NCBI GenBank assembly: GCA_017961575.1
Contig: JAGCXA010000032.1
Coordinates: 1 to 49,943 of the forward strand
Direction: 5' to 3'
Length of the DNA stretch: 49,943 nucleotides
Source: Clostridia bacterium
Lineage (GTDB): Bacteria; Bacillota; Clostridia; Oscillospirales; CAG-272
The notes below the pieces were generated by a model. The model had not been told where the DNA came from, did no database searches, and saw nothing but the letters and a program-made list of their open reading frames with translations. The translations under genes were made by a program, and so were the position numbers. Shown here one piece after another: positions 29,671-38,165 of the stretch. Each line of letters begins with the position of its first letter. Position 1 is the stretch's first letter.

Positions 29671-32600
29671 TTACCGATTTCTCGGATCCGTTTTGCCGTC
29701 CGCACGGGGATCCAGCCGTATGAAGTCGTATTTTCCGAGCGTGTAGGTCTCGCCTCCGAGTTTCACGTCCACCGTGAAGATACCGAAGTTCAGGAGGAAG
29801 CGCACCGTCTCGGCGCCGTTCGAGTAGGTGACGAGAACGATCGAACCGTCGCTGATCGTGTACGAGGTCTTCTTGTAGTCGGCGGCGTCCGCCTCGGAGT
29901 CGGTGACGAAACTGTACTCGGTCAGAGTTGCGTAGTTCTCTACCCCGCTGACCGTGAACGGCATGATGCCCGCGGCGCTCGCGTATTCCGACGCGAAGGC
30001 GTCGATCTTATCCGAGAGCCACTCGCTGAGCTCTTCGACGTTGAGCAGGTTCTTCGCCTCCGCCTTGATGGCGTCGGCGTCGATCGTGACCTGCACCTTC
30101 GTGTTGCCGAGCACGACTCCGTAGTATTCGGGGTCGGTGGGATCGATCAGTTTCTTCACCGCGGCGCTCTCGGTCATTCTCTTGTCGGCGTCGCTCGTGG
30201 TTTCGAGAGCGTAGTCGGGGTCGATCGCCTCGACGATCGCCGTGATCTTCTCCATCGCCTCGGTCCCGTGCTTGCCGGAAAGAAGATCCCTCGCCAGATT
30301 CGACTTGCGGACCTCCTCGGGATCGCCGATCGCGGCGATCCCGGCGTCGTAGACGGGATCGGCGGGGTCGATCAGTTTGCGCAGCGCGTCGGGCGCGATC
30401 GCACGGTCGGACGTGCCGGGAGCGTAGGTATCCTTGATCGCCGCGATGACGTCCTTCAACTTCTGCTGCTGTTCAGGCGTTCCGTACGAACCGTTGAACA
30501 GCGTGGTCGCGTAACTTGAGATCTGCTGATCTCTCGTCGTATTTTCGAGCGGGACCGTGATATACCAGAGTTGGGTAATCAGTTCGTTCCGTTTCCGGAT
30601 CTGTTCCAGATACTGCCGTTCGAGGAGCGAGAAGTACTCTTCTTCCAGAACCTTCGTATCTTCCTCCGCCTCCCAATCCTGGATCTTCCGCTCGCCGGAG
30701 AGGAATCGGTGGTCGGTGATCCGATAGGTTTGCAGATCGCCGATCGCGTAGTCGAGGATATCGTAGTAGGAGACGAGATCGTCACGCCAGTAACCGTAGT
30801 TCGCGGCGTAGTGCTTGATGAGCTCGGAGTCCTCCTTCATCAGGTCGGTGTTCCGGTAAACCAGAACGACGTACATCGCCGCGCCGCTCTCGACGTCGCG
30901 CAGGAGTTCGTAGTCGGGGTTGCCCGCCTCGTTGAACACCTCGCCCGCGTATTGCAGCGCGCCGTGCATCACCATACCGAAGAACGGCACGGTGCGCGAT
31001 ACGCTGTTGAAATGGCTACCGTCCACCGGAGCCGAAAGCAGATAATCGACGTAGGGGAGGGTGTAGACGTTACCGCCCGTCGCCATCACCGAATACTTTC
31101 CGGACGCCGTTTCAAGGACGTCGGAGACCAACGCCTTCGCCTCTTCGCGGGTGAAGTAATCGTCCTCGTTGAAGTTGGAGGACAGGTCGGACGCGAGATT
31201 TGCAAGCGAGATCGACGTCGCCTTGAACTTCGAGAATTTCTTATCGAACTTCTTGAAGAGGTCGGCAAGTCGGGACGCCGAGATCAGAAGACCCATGTTG
31301 CTGGTCGTGCTCCGATAGACCGTACTGTACATGACCTTACGGACGTAACGGTCGTCCATCGAACGCGCCGCGTTCTTCTTGCGCGAAATGCCGCCGATCT
31401 TGCCCGGTCTGTAATTGTAGAGCAAATCGACGTCGGTAAACGTCTCGAATCCCTCGTCCGCGTGTTCTTCGACGTACTTCACAAGGGACTTGAATCCCTT
31501 CTTTCCGCCGATTTCCTTCATCCACTTGACGCGGTTCGGGTAGTAGCCCATGTATCCATCGTTGTAGTAACCGATCAAGCGGAACTTGACGTTCCCTACC
31601 CCCGCTTCACGCAGGTCGTCGCCCATCGTTTTCACGTCGGCGAAGGAGGTGAGCGGCTTGTTGACCGTCACCGGGAAGGAAAGGACCGAGTCGACCGTCT
31701 CGACGGTGGCGTAGGTCTCGATATAGAGCGGAAGCCGCTCTTTGAGTTCCGCCGCGTCGAGCGCGGAGATCGTCTCTTTCCCGAAGAGGTAGTCGCGGTA
31801 TGCGTTCGCCATTCCGACGTAGTCGGCGCGATACCCGTCGGGATCTCCGGTCAGCATCACGTACTTCTGGGTGAAACGCCCGGTGTACTTGAAGTCCGCC
31901 GTGATCGGCACGGGATCTCCGCCTTTCAGACGGCCGATCGTGTAGTTGTCCGACGCGCGGAGCGTGTAGGAGGCGTACGCCCCGACGAACGCGCCGTCGG
32001 AATCAAGATGCGTGGCGACCACGCGCGCCAGCGATTCGCCCTCGGTGATGATCGCGAGGTAGCCGACGTCCTTTTTGATCGGGTTGTCGTCCGCGTCCTT
32101 TTCGCCCGTATCCACGCTGTTGACGGCGCCGAAAACGGGGAGACGGACCGGCTGACTGCTGTTGACGGAGCCGACGTATTTGCTCAGCCGCAGTTTCGCG
32201 TAAGCGTAATCGTAACTGTAAATCGGCTGATCGATGACGGCGCTCGAAGGCATCGTCTTATTGTAGATCAGCGCGCCGCTGCCGTCGGGATAGAAGATGT
32301 AACCGTCCTGCTTGGTCTCTCCGGCGTTGAAGTAACGGAGGAAGGACAGTTCGGTCAACTGGTACTTCGCCTCGTCGAAGACGATCGAGGACGCGGGAAT
32401 ATCGACCGTCATCCCTGTGTCGTCGAGGGTGTATTCGATCGCGCAGCGGAAGAGCGGGTTATCGAACACGAGCGCGTCGTATCCGACCTTCTCCTCCTGT
32501 TCCAGCATCGTCGAGAGGGTGTAATCGGGAAGACTGTTGGCAAAGTACTTCTCGATCTTCTTGAAGTACGCGATCGTATTCCCTTCCTGCGAGGGATCGC

Positions 32601-33744
32601 GCGAGAAGACCAGCCAGCGGATCAAGGGATAGGGCTCGCCGTCCTCGGGGGTCTTTTGCAGGATGGGATACTCTTTCTGGTACGCCTCGATCTCGGCTTT
32701 GTTCTTGTCGGGATCCGCCATCAGAGGATTGATGTCGATCAGATTCCCGCCGTAATCGGCGTTCAGGTTACCGATGTCGGCGTACAGTTTGTTCAACTCG
32801 ACGCCGACGCGCCCCGGACTCGGAAGTTCGGTCACGCCGGGAACCAGAAGATGGATCTGTTCCAGCATCAACAGTTCCTTTTCCTTCGCCGCCGTTCTCT
32901 TGGCAACGTCGGAACTGTTCAGATCTGCCTTTACTTTGTCGTAAACCGTCTTGTAGTCGTGATAGAAACGGGAGTTGATGTTGTCGTTTGCCTTCTGCTT
33001 GCTCGTGGAATACGTTCCGAGAATCTTCGAAACCGCGCTCCGGAACGTCTCGATGTCGCCGGTCTCCTCGAGTTCGTTCAACCTCTGATAAACCTCGTCG
33101 ATCACGGGATCGTTATCGGGGTTGACGAAGGTGCTGAACCAGGTGGTGATGAACTCGTAGTTCAGAACGCTGAGGATCTTCTTTTCAAGCGGGATCAGGA
33201 TCGTTTCCTGGAAATCGGTTTCCAGGATTGCTTGCGGCGCGACGTAGCGGCTGGTCACGTCGCCCATCGTGTACTCGACGCGGAGACCGCCCTTGATCCG
33301 GCTGACCGAGATCTGTCCCTTCTTGGCAGCCATCTCGAAACTGGTGTACCTTTTCTCGACGGCGTTGGTCTCGAAGGTCTTGTAAGAGATCCAGACCTGG
33401 GAGAGTCTGTCCGCCTGGGACGCCGACTTGACGTCGGTCGGGTTGGTCGTCAGATACTGTCCCGTCGCACGGTCGCGCAGGAAGACTTCGCCGGTGAACT
33501 TATTGCAGAACAACTGATACTTGTCGGTCTGCGCGTAGAGTTCGGTAAAGCCCGCCGCGACGTCGGCGGTCAGTTTTTCCTTGACGCTCGGATACTGCTT
33601 TTGCAGAGCGTCCTGCGTCGCCGTTTCGTAGTTTGCCTCCGGCGCGGGTTCCGGGGGTTCGGGTTCGCTCGCCGTCACGGGAAGGATCAGCGCCGTGAAT
33701 ACGGTCAGAACGACGAGCAGAAAAGATATGAATCTGTTTTTCAT
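29671..33744 (-). CDS. Very large secreted DUF5696 protein
   Basis: A 1357-residue exported protein. The signal peptide (MKNRFISFLLVVLTVFTALILPVTAS) has no lipobox. A Glu/Pro-rich linker follows (EPEPPEPAPE). Residues about 60-450 include YQLFCNKFTGEVFLRDRATGQYL and a long helical insertion (about 210-320). The DUF5696 core includes the FKYTGRFTQKYVML region and a TIM-barrel-looking stretch (about 650-980). That stretch has VKFRLIGYYNDGYMGYYPNRVKW, ETFTDVDLLYNYRPG and VMATGGNVYTLPYVDYLLSAPVDGSHFN, resembling glycoside hydrolase barrels. The family regularly accompanies sugar ABC transporters in Clostridia and Bacilli. A glycan-binding or hydrolase role is inference; no catalytic residues are assigned. 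AAGGAGGAACACAGT precedes the ATG; the upstream gene ends 13 bases earlier. Confidence 0.82.
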   Translation of the reverse strand: MKNRFISFLLVVLTVFTALILPVTASEPEPPEPAPEANYETATQDALQKQYPSVKEKLTADVAAGFTELYAQTDKYQLFCNKFTGEVFLRDRATGQYLTTNPTDVKSASQADRLSQVWISYKTFETNAVEKRYTSFEMAAKKGQISVSRIKGGLRVEYTMGDVTSRYVAPQAILETDFQETILIPLEKKILSVLNYEFITTWFSTFVNPDNDPVIDEVYQRLNELEETGDIETFRSAVSKILGTYSTSKQKANDNINSRFYHDYKTVYDKVKADLNSSDVAKRTAAKEKELLMLEQIHLLVPGVTELPSPGRVGVELNKLYADIGNLNADYGGNLIDINPLMADPDKNKAEIEAYQKEYPILQKTPEDGEPYPLIRWLVFSRDPSQEGNTIAYFKKIEKYFANSLPDYTLSTMLEQEEKVGYDALVFDNPLFRCAIEYTLDDTGMTVDIPASSIVFDEAKYQLTELSFLRYFNAGETKQDGYIFYPDGSGALIYNKTMPSSAVIDQPIYSYDYAYAKLRLSKYVGSVNSSQPVRLPVFGAVNSVDTGEKDADDNPIKKDVGYLAIITEGESLARVVATHLDSDGAFVGAYASYTLRASDNYTIGRLKGGDPVPITADFKYTGRFTQKYVMLTGDPDGYRADYVGMANAYRDYLFGKETISALDAAELKERLPLYIETYATVETVDSVLSFPVTVNKPLTSFADVKTMGDDLREAGVGNVKFRLIGYYNDGYMGYYPNRVKWMKEIGGKKGFKSLVKYVEEHADEGFETFTDVDLLYNYRPGKIGGISRKKNAARSMDDRYVRKVMYSTVYRSTTSNMGLLISASRLADLFKKFDKKFSKFKATSISLANLASDLSSNFNEDDYFTREEAKALVSDVLETASGKYSVMATGGNVYTLPYVDYLLSAPVDGSHFNSVSRTVPFFGMVMHGALQYAGEVFNEAGNPDYELLRDVESGAAMYVVLVYRNTDLMKEDSELIKHYAANYGYWRDDLVSYYDILDYAIGDLQTYRITDHRFLSGERKIQDWEAEEDTKVLEEEYFSLLERQYLEQIRKRNELITQLWYITVPLENTTRDQQISSYATTLFNGSYGTPEQQQKLKDVIAAIKDTYAPGTSDRAIAPDALRKLIDPADPVYDAGIAAIGDPEEVRKSNLARDLLSGKHGTEAMEKITAIVEAIDPDYALETTSDADKRMTESAAVKKLIDPTDPEYYGVVLGNTKVQVTIDADAIKAEAKNLLNVEELSEWLSDKIDAFASEYASAAGIMPFTVSGVENYATLTEYSFVTDSEADAADYKKTSYTISDGSIVLVTYSNGAETVRFLLNFGIFTVDVKLGGETYTLGKYDFIRLDPRADGKTDPRNR

Positions 33745-33757
33745 ACTGTGTTCCTCC

Positions 33758-36130
33758 TTATGCACGATTACTGACTTCTATGACGATGGACGAAACGAAC
33801 TGAATCATCTTGCCGACCAAACTCGAGAAGAGGACGGCGAGGAAGATGAGGACCGCGACCGCAACGATCGTTCCGAGCGTAGTGATGATGTTCTTCGGCA
33901 GCGAGTAACCGTGCGTCACCAGCATTCCGAAGAAGATCAGGAAAAGGGTCCAGATGAATCCGATCATCACGAGCATTTTGGCGATCGCCCCCTCGGGCTG
34001 CGTCAGGACGTTGGAGAGCAGCGTCGAGAGCACGACCAAAGGCGGGAGCGGAGCGAGCGAGTAGGTCGTGGCGACGAAGACGTCGCGGAACGACCCTTCC
34101 CCGTCGAAGAGCGTCGTGAGACACCAGTTCGCCGTAACCCATATCAAAACGGGCAGGGTGATCGAAACGATCTGAAAGATGATCGAGGAGCCGCCGCGGT
34201 AGGGATCGAAGATGTATCCCTGTCCGATCGACTGATAGTAGAACGCGAGGATCGTCAGCCCCATGATCGTGAGACCGCCGCGGACAGAGCCGCGTTTCTC
34301 ATGTTTCAGATCCCAGAAACCGTCGAAGGGATGGAAGACGAGATGGAACGGGTACACAAGTTCCTCCCAGTAGGTCTTCTTCCCCGGTTTGAGCGAAACG
34401 CGGGTGTTGAACTTCTTGGCGGCGCCGAGTCCCTTGACGAGAACGACGAGGAAAACGACGACGACGAGAACGATGATGACGAGGTGCCAGGACTGCGCGA
34501 TCCACTCCTTGCGGAGTTCGGCGTACGCCTTGGAGTAGTAGGAGGTCTCGTAGCACGCCTCGAACATCTCCTGCGCTTCCTCGTATCTGCCCTGACGGTA
34601 GAGCGCCTTGCCGACGCCGATATAGGCGGTGTCGAAGTTGCCGTTCTTTTCGAGGATGTTTCTCCAATACTGTTCGGCGGTGTCGTACCGGCGCTGATTC
34701 TCCTGCGCCAGCGCCTCGATCAGAGTGTCGCCGTACGAGGTGCGCGTGAAAACGGTGAACAGGTTGGTCGAGCGGTCGAGCAGAATCAGGTTGTAGGTCG
34801 GGATCGTCGCGCCCTTGTTCTGATTCTGCGCGAGTTGGTAGGTGATCGATTGCAGCGAACTCAGCGAGCCGAGTTTACCGGTGTTGCCGCTCCCGTTTCC
34901 GCCGTCGCCGAAGGCGAAGAGAAGTTCGCCGTCGGAGTTGTAGGTGTAGATACGTCCGCGGGCGGTGTCGGCGATCGACCAGGACCCCTCGGGTCCGACG
35001 GCGACGTCAACGATCTTCGAGGGCTTGTTGTTGGGATCGTTGCTCTTTTCGTCGTATACAAAGTCGACCTCGCCGCCGCAGTCGTAGAAACCGTTCCGTT
35101 GCAGGATGTGCTTCCCTGCCGAGTTCAGTTTCTTGACAGGAGAGTAGTCGGGCTTCTTCGAACCGATCGCCTTGACCTGTTCTTTCTCGTCGATCTTGTC
35201 GGTCGTGACGAAAACGAATCCGTCCTCGTCAATCGAGATGTTGTTGAAGGTGACCGGGATGCTTTTTGCCCTCTTTTGCAGCTGTTCGTCGGTTCTGAAC
35301 CGGTTTAAGAAAAGATCGAACAGATTGGGAACGACCTTCTGCCCGCCGATGTACCCGTTGAAGAATCCGTCGTCGTCCGCGAGCACGATGACGCCGTTCG
35401 TCGCCGTATCGGAGATGACGAAAATCCGTCCGTATTGGTCGACGGCGCAGGAGGAGGGCTGCCAGTCCCCGTCCTTGACGAGCGGAGTATCGGGCTTGAA
35501 GATGATCTTGTAGCAGGAGAGATCGGACTTGTTGAAGATCACGATCCGCCTGTTCCCGGTATCCGAGACGTAGATATAATCGTCGTTGACGAACACGCCC
35601 TTCGGTTTGGAAAACGTGTCGACGTCGGCAACCGGGCTCTCGAAATAGTCGATCGCGTTATAGAACTTGCAGTCGTTTTTCAGGATCACGATCCGGTTGT
35701 TGTCGGTATCCGCGATATAGAGTCTTCCCTCTTTGTCGGAGCGGATCGCCTGCGGGTTATACAGTTCGGTGACTCTGCCGGTCCAGTAATACCCCTCTTT
35801 GTACTTGGGATTGCCGTCGCCGTCGACGCCGTCCTGTTTCCTATCGAGAAGAATATTCTTTTTCTCGGTTTCGTCGATCCCCTCGGTTTTCTCCTTGTAG
35901 TCGGCGAGTTTTTTCAGGTAGGCGTTCTTATACAGCGAAAGCTCCATCCGCTCGGCGTCGTAGGTACCGCCGTCGGGCAGATAGGCGTTCGGCGAGTTCT
36001 GGGTGAATCCCGTCTGGGAGTAGGTGAAGGTCTCGTATGCAGCGGTCGCGCTCGCGCCGACGGTCGAAAGACCGAAGAGGAGAACCGCGATATACGCGAA
36101 AATAATGAATCGGACGATCGTCTTTTTCAT
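33758..36130 (-). CDS. NHL-propeller / TPR / YIP1-domain membrane protein
   Basis: A 790-residue multidomain protein. A signal peptide or anchor (MKKTIVRFIIFAYIAVLLFG) leads to an extracytoplasmic beta-propeller with NHL-type repeats (about residues 125-470). Examples are NPQAIRSDKEGRLYIADTDNNRIVIL, KPKGVFVNDDYIYVSDTGNRRIVIF and KIVDVAVGPEGSWSIADTARGRIY. TPR-like helices follow (about 485-555: RRYDTAEQYWRNILEKNGNFDTAYIGVGKALYRQG, YEEAQEMFEACYE). Next comes a membrane helix (LVIIVLVVVVFLVVLVKGL), then a YIP1-type domain (about 610-785) with five or so helices starting YPFHLVFHPFDGFWDLKHEKRGS. It sits between the two permease pairs of the operon. A sensor or scaffold at the transporter is inferred. 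Confidence 0.85.
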   Translation of the reverse strand: MKKTIVRFIIFAYIAVLLFGLSTVGASATAAYETFTYSQTGFTQNSPNAYLPDGGTYDAERMELSLYKNAYLKKLADYKEKTEGIDETEKKNILLDRKQDGVDGDGNPKYKEGYYWTGRVTELYNPQAIRSDKEGRLYIADTDNNRIVILKNDCKFYNAIDYFESPVADVDTFSKPKGVFVNDDYIYVSDTGNRRIVIFNKSDLSCYKIIFKPDTPLVKDGDWQPSSCAVDQYGRIFVISDTATNGVIVLADDDGFFNGYIGGQKVVPNLFDLFLNRFRTDEQLQKRAKSIPVTFNNISIDEDGFVFVTTDKIDEKEQVKAIGSKKPDYSPVKKLNSAGKHILQRNGFYDCGGEVDFVYDEKSNDPNNKPSKIVDVAVGPEGSWSIADTARGRIYTYNSDGELLFAFGDGGNGSGNTGKLGSLSSLQSITYQLAQNQNKGATIPTYNLILLDRSTNLFTVFTRTSYGDTLIEALAQENQRRYDTAEQYWRNILEKNGNFDTAYIGVGKALYRQGRYEEAQEMFEACYETSYYSKAYAELRKEWIAQSWHLVIIVLVVVVFLVVLVKGLGAAKKFNTRVSLKPGKKTYWEELVYPFHLVFHPFDGFWDLKHEKRGSVRGGLTIMGLTILAFYYQSIGQGYIFDPYRGGSSIIFQIVSITLPVLIWVTANWCLTTLFDGEGSFRDVFVATTYSLAPLPPLVVLSTLLSNVLTQPEGAIAKMLVMIGFIWTLFLIFFGMLVTHGYSLPKNIITTLGTIVAVAVLIFLAVLFSSLVGKMIQFVSSIVIEVSNRA

Positions 36131-36148
36131 ACTCTGATTCTCCTTTCG

Positions 36149-37024
36149 TCAGTCTTTCATACCGCTCGATCCCATCGTCTCGATGATCTTGCTCTGGTTG
36201 ATAACGAAGACGATGATCGGAACCAGCGCCGTGACCATAGCCGCGGCGGCGCCGGCGCCCGAACGGGCGACGCCGCCCGAAATGATCTGCGTGATGGCGT
36301 AGTTGAAGGTTTTGAGCTGTTCGGAATGGATGTAGATCGAGGCGCCCGAGTTCCAGAGGGTGCGGAAACTCTCGATGATGAGAGTCAGCCACGCCGGCTT
36401 GACCATCGGCATCGCGATCACCCAGAAGGTGCGGAACTCGCTGGCGCCGTCGAGGCGGGCGGATTCGAGCACCGTGTCGGGCACCGAACTCTCCATAAAC
36501 TGCTTCATCAGGTAGAGCCCCAGGGTCGTCGCCATCGCCGGAACGATGATGGCGAGGTAGGTGTCGATCCAACGAACCGAGGAGAGCAGGATGAAGTGCG
36601 TGACCTGGTTGACCGTCGAGTTGAACATCAGCGACATAACGATCACTTTGAAGAAGAATTCTCTGCCGGGGAACTTCAACTTCGCCAGAGCGTACGCCGC
36701 CATCGATCCGAGCAGGAGGTTGCCCAGCGTACCGCAGGCGGTGATGAACACCGTGTTGAAGATGTAGCGCGAGAAGGGGACCCACGCGTCGTTCAGGAGC
36801 GAGAACAGGTCGGAATAGTTCTCAAGCGTAGGGTTCCGGACGTAGAACCGGGGCGGGAACATGAAGAGTTCGTCCAGGGGCTTGAGCGACTGCATAATCG
36901 CGTAAAGCATCGGCAGGAACATGAACGCGCCCAGGATGAGGAGGAAGATAATGATTCCGGCGTCGCCGCCCGCGCTTCGGTTCAGAACGACCCGGTGGCT
37001 GCGTGTTCTTAATTTTCTGCTCAT
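36149..37024 (-). CDS. Carbohydrate ABC transporter permease (MalG/AraQ-like)
   Basis: A 291-residue CUT1 permease with a short N-terminus and six membrane helices. The EAA loop is PDTVLESARLDGASEFRTFWVIAMPMVKPAWLTL. YVRNPTLENYSDLFSLLN after helix 1 is typical of MalG-like subunits. The start overlaps closely with the end of the partner permease: the stop TGA at 37026-37028 is one base before the ATG. It forms a pair with the 37026-38117 permease, and with the binding protein at 38166-41414 probably makes the main importer. Confidence 0.93.
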   Translation of the reverse strand: MSRKLRTRSHRVVLNRSAGGDAGIIIFLLILGAFMFLPMLYAIMQSLKPLDELFMFPPRFYVRNPTLENYSDLFSLLNDAWVPFSRYIFNTVFITACGTLGNLLLGSMAAYALAKLKFPGREFFFKVIVMSLMFNSTVNQVTHFILLSSVRWIDTYLAIIVPAMATTLGLYLMKQFMESSVPDTVLESARLDGASEFRTFWVIAMPMVKPAWLTLIIESFRTLWNSGASIYIHSEQLKTFNYAITQIISGGVARSGAGAAAAMVTALVPIIVFVINQSKIIETMGSSGMKD

Positions 37025-37025
37025 A

Positions 37026-38117
37026 TCACTGTCCCACCTTTGAAAGCGCTTTCTTGATCACCATATTGCTGGTGATCATGATAACGAAGAGGATGACGGC
37101 GATGGCGGAGGCGTATCCGACCTCGTACCGCTGACCGCCGTAGTCGTCCAGATGGTGCATGATGGTATGCGCGGCGTAGTTGACCGACGGGAATCCGCAG
37201 AGCGTCGTAACGATCGAACCGAAGCCGAAGGACTGGGTGATCGAGAGAACGGCGCCGAACATCAGCTGCGGACGCATCGAAGGCAGAGTGATGAACCAGA
37301 GTTCCTGCCACCGGTTCTTGATCCCGTCGACCGCCGCCGCCTCAAAGAGCGAACGGTCGATCGTCTGCAGACCGGCGATGAACGACAGGAACGCCGTACC
37401 GAGCGACGTCCAGAGAGCGACCACGATACAGATCGGCATCACCCACTTTTCGTTCTCGAAGAAGAGGATCGGCTTCGTGATGAAACCGAGTTTCAGAGCC
37501 ATCGCGTTCGCCCAACCGTAGGAGTCGGACGAGAAGAGCGCCGCCCAGACCGTGTAGAGCGCGCCCGAGATCGACGGCGCGTAGAAGATCAGCGTAACGG
37601 CCGCGCGGATCTTCGGGGGAAGCTCGTTGATGAACCACGCGATGAGCAGCGACATCAGGTAGGACACGGGTCCCGTGATCGAGGCGAAGATCAGCGTGTT
37701 CTTGCAGGCGAGCAGGAAGATCTCGTCGTCGAGGATCAGGCGCTGGAAGTTGGAGAGCCCCTTGAAGTGCGGCATCTGCAACATATTGAAGTCGGTCAGC
37801 GACAGGATCATCGACAGGAAGACCGGAAGAACGGTAAAGAAGAAGAACAGAAGCAGGAAGGGTCCCACCATCAGATACGCGACCCTGTTCTTCTTCATTT
37901 CTTTCCAGATATACTGCCGACGGGTCATTTCACGGGCGATCGGACGCGCCTTGCCCGTTGCGGGATCAACGATCACGGTCGGCTCTTCCTTTTTCTTGCG
38001 CTTGAAGAGCCCCTTGATCTTCCCGATCACAAAGAGCACGCCCGATTTGATCTTCGCGCCGATCGTTTTCACGACGCGAAGGAACCGTTCGGCGAAGGAT
38101 TCCTTTCCTTGTGACAT
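37026..38117 (-). CDS. Sugar ABC transporter permease (MalF-like) with basic N-terminal extension
   Basis: A 363-residue CUT1 permease. About 75 cytoplasmic residues rich in Lys (IGKIKGLFKRKKKEEPTVIV, then REMTRRQYIWKEMKKNR) precede six membrane helices beginning VAYLMVGPFLLLFFFFTVLPV. The EAA loop is IDRSLFEAAAVDGIKNRWQELWFITLPSMRPQL. GTAAGGAGAACAACA precedes the ATG. It is the second gene of the operon, 48 bases after the binding protein gene, and is translationally coupled to the next permease. Confidence 0.93.
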   Translation of the reverse strand: MSQGKESFAERFLRVVKTIGAKIKSGVLFVIGKIKGLFKRKKKEEPTVIVDPATGKARPIAREMTRRQYIWKEMKKNRVAYLMVGPFLLLFFFFTVLPVFLSMILSLTDFNMLQMPHFKGLSNFQRLILDDEIFLLACKNTLIFASITGPVSYLMSLLIAWFINELPPKIRAAVTLIFYAPSISGALYTVWAALFSSDSYGWANAMALKLGFITKPILFFENEKWVMPICIVVALWTSLGTAFLSFIAGLQTIDRSLFEAAAVDGIKNRWQELWFITLPSMRPQLMFGAVLSITQSFGFGSIVTTLCGFPSVNYAAHTIMHHLDDYGGQRYEVGYASAIAVILFVIMITSNMVIKKALSKVGQ

Positions 38118-38165
38118 TGTTGTTCTCCTTACATTTTATAATAGAGTCCGCAGGAACGGAGAGTC

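Noticed and set aside
30571..33774. Long plus-strand open frame opposite the DUF5696 gene, and similar ones opposite the lipoprotein (22473-25448) and the binding protein (38379-41477)
   Set aside because: Same shadow effect: no ribosome binding site, no motifs, composition typical of reversed coding sequence.
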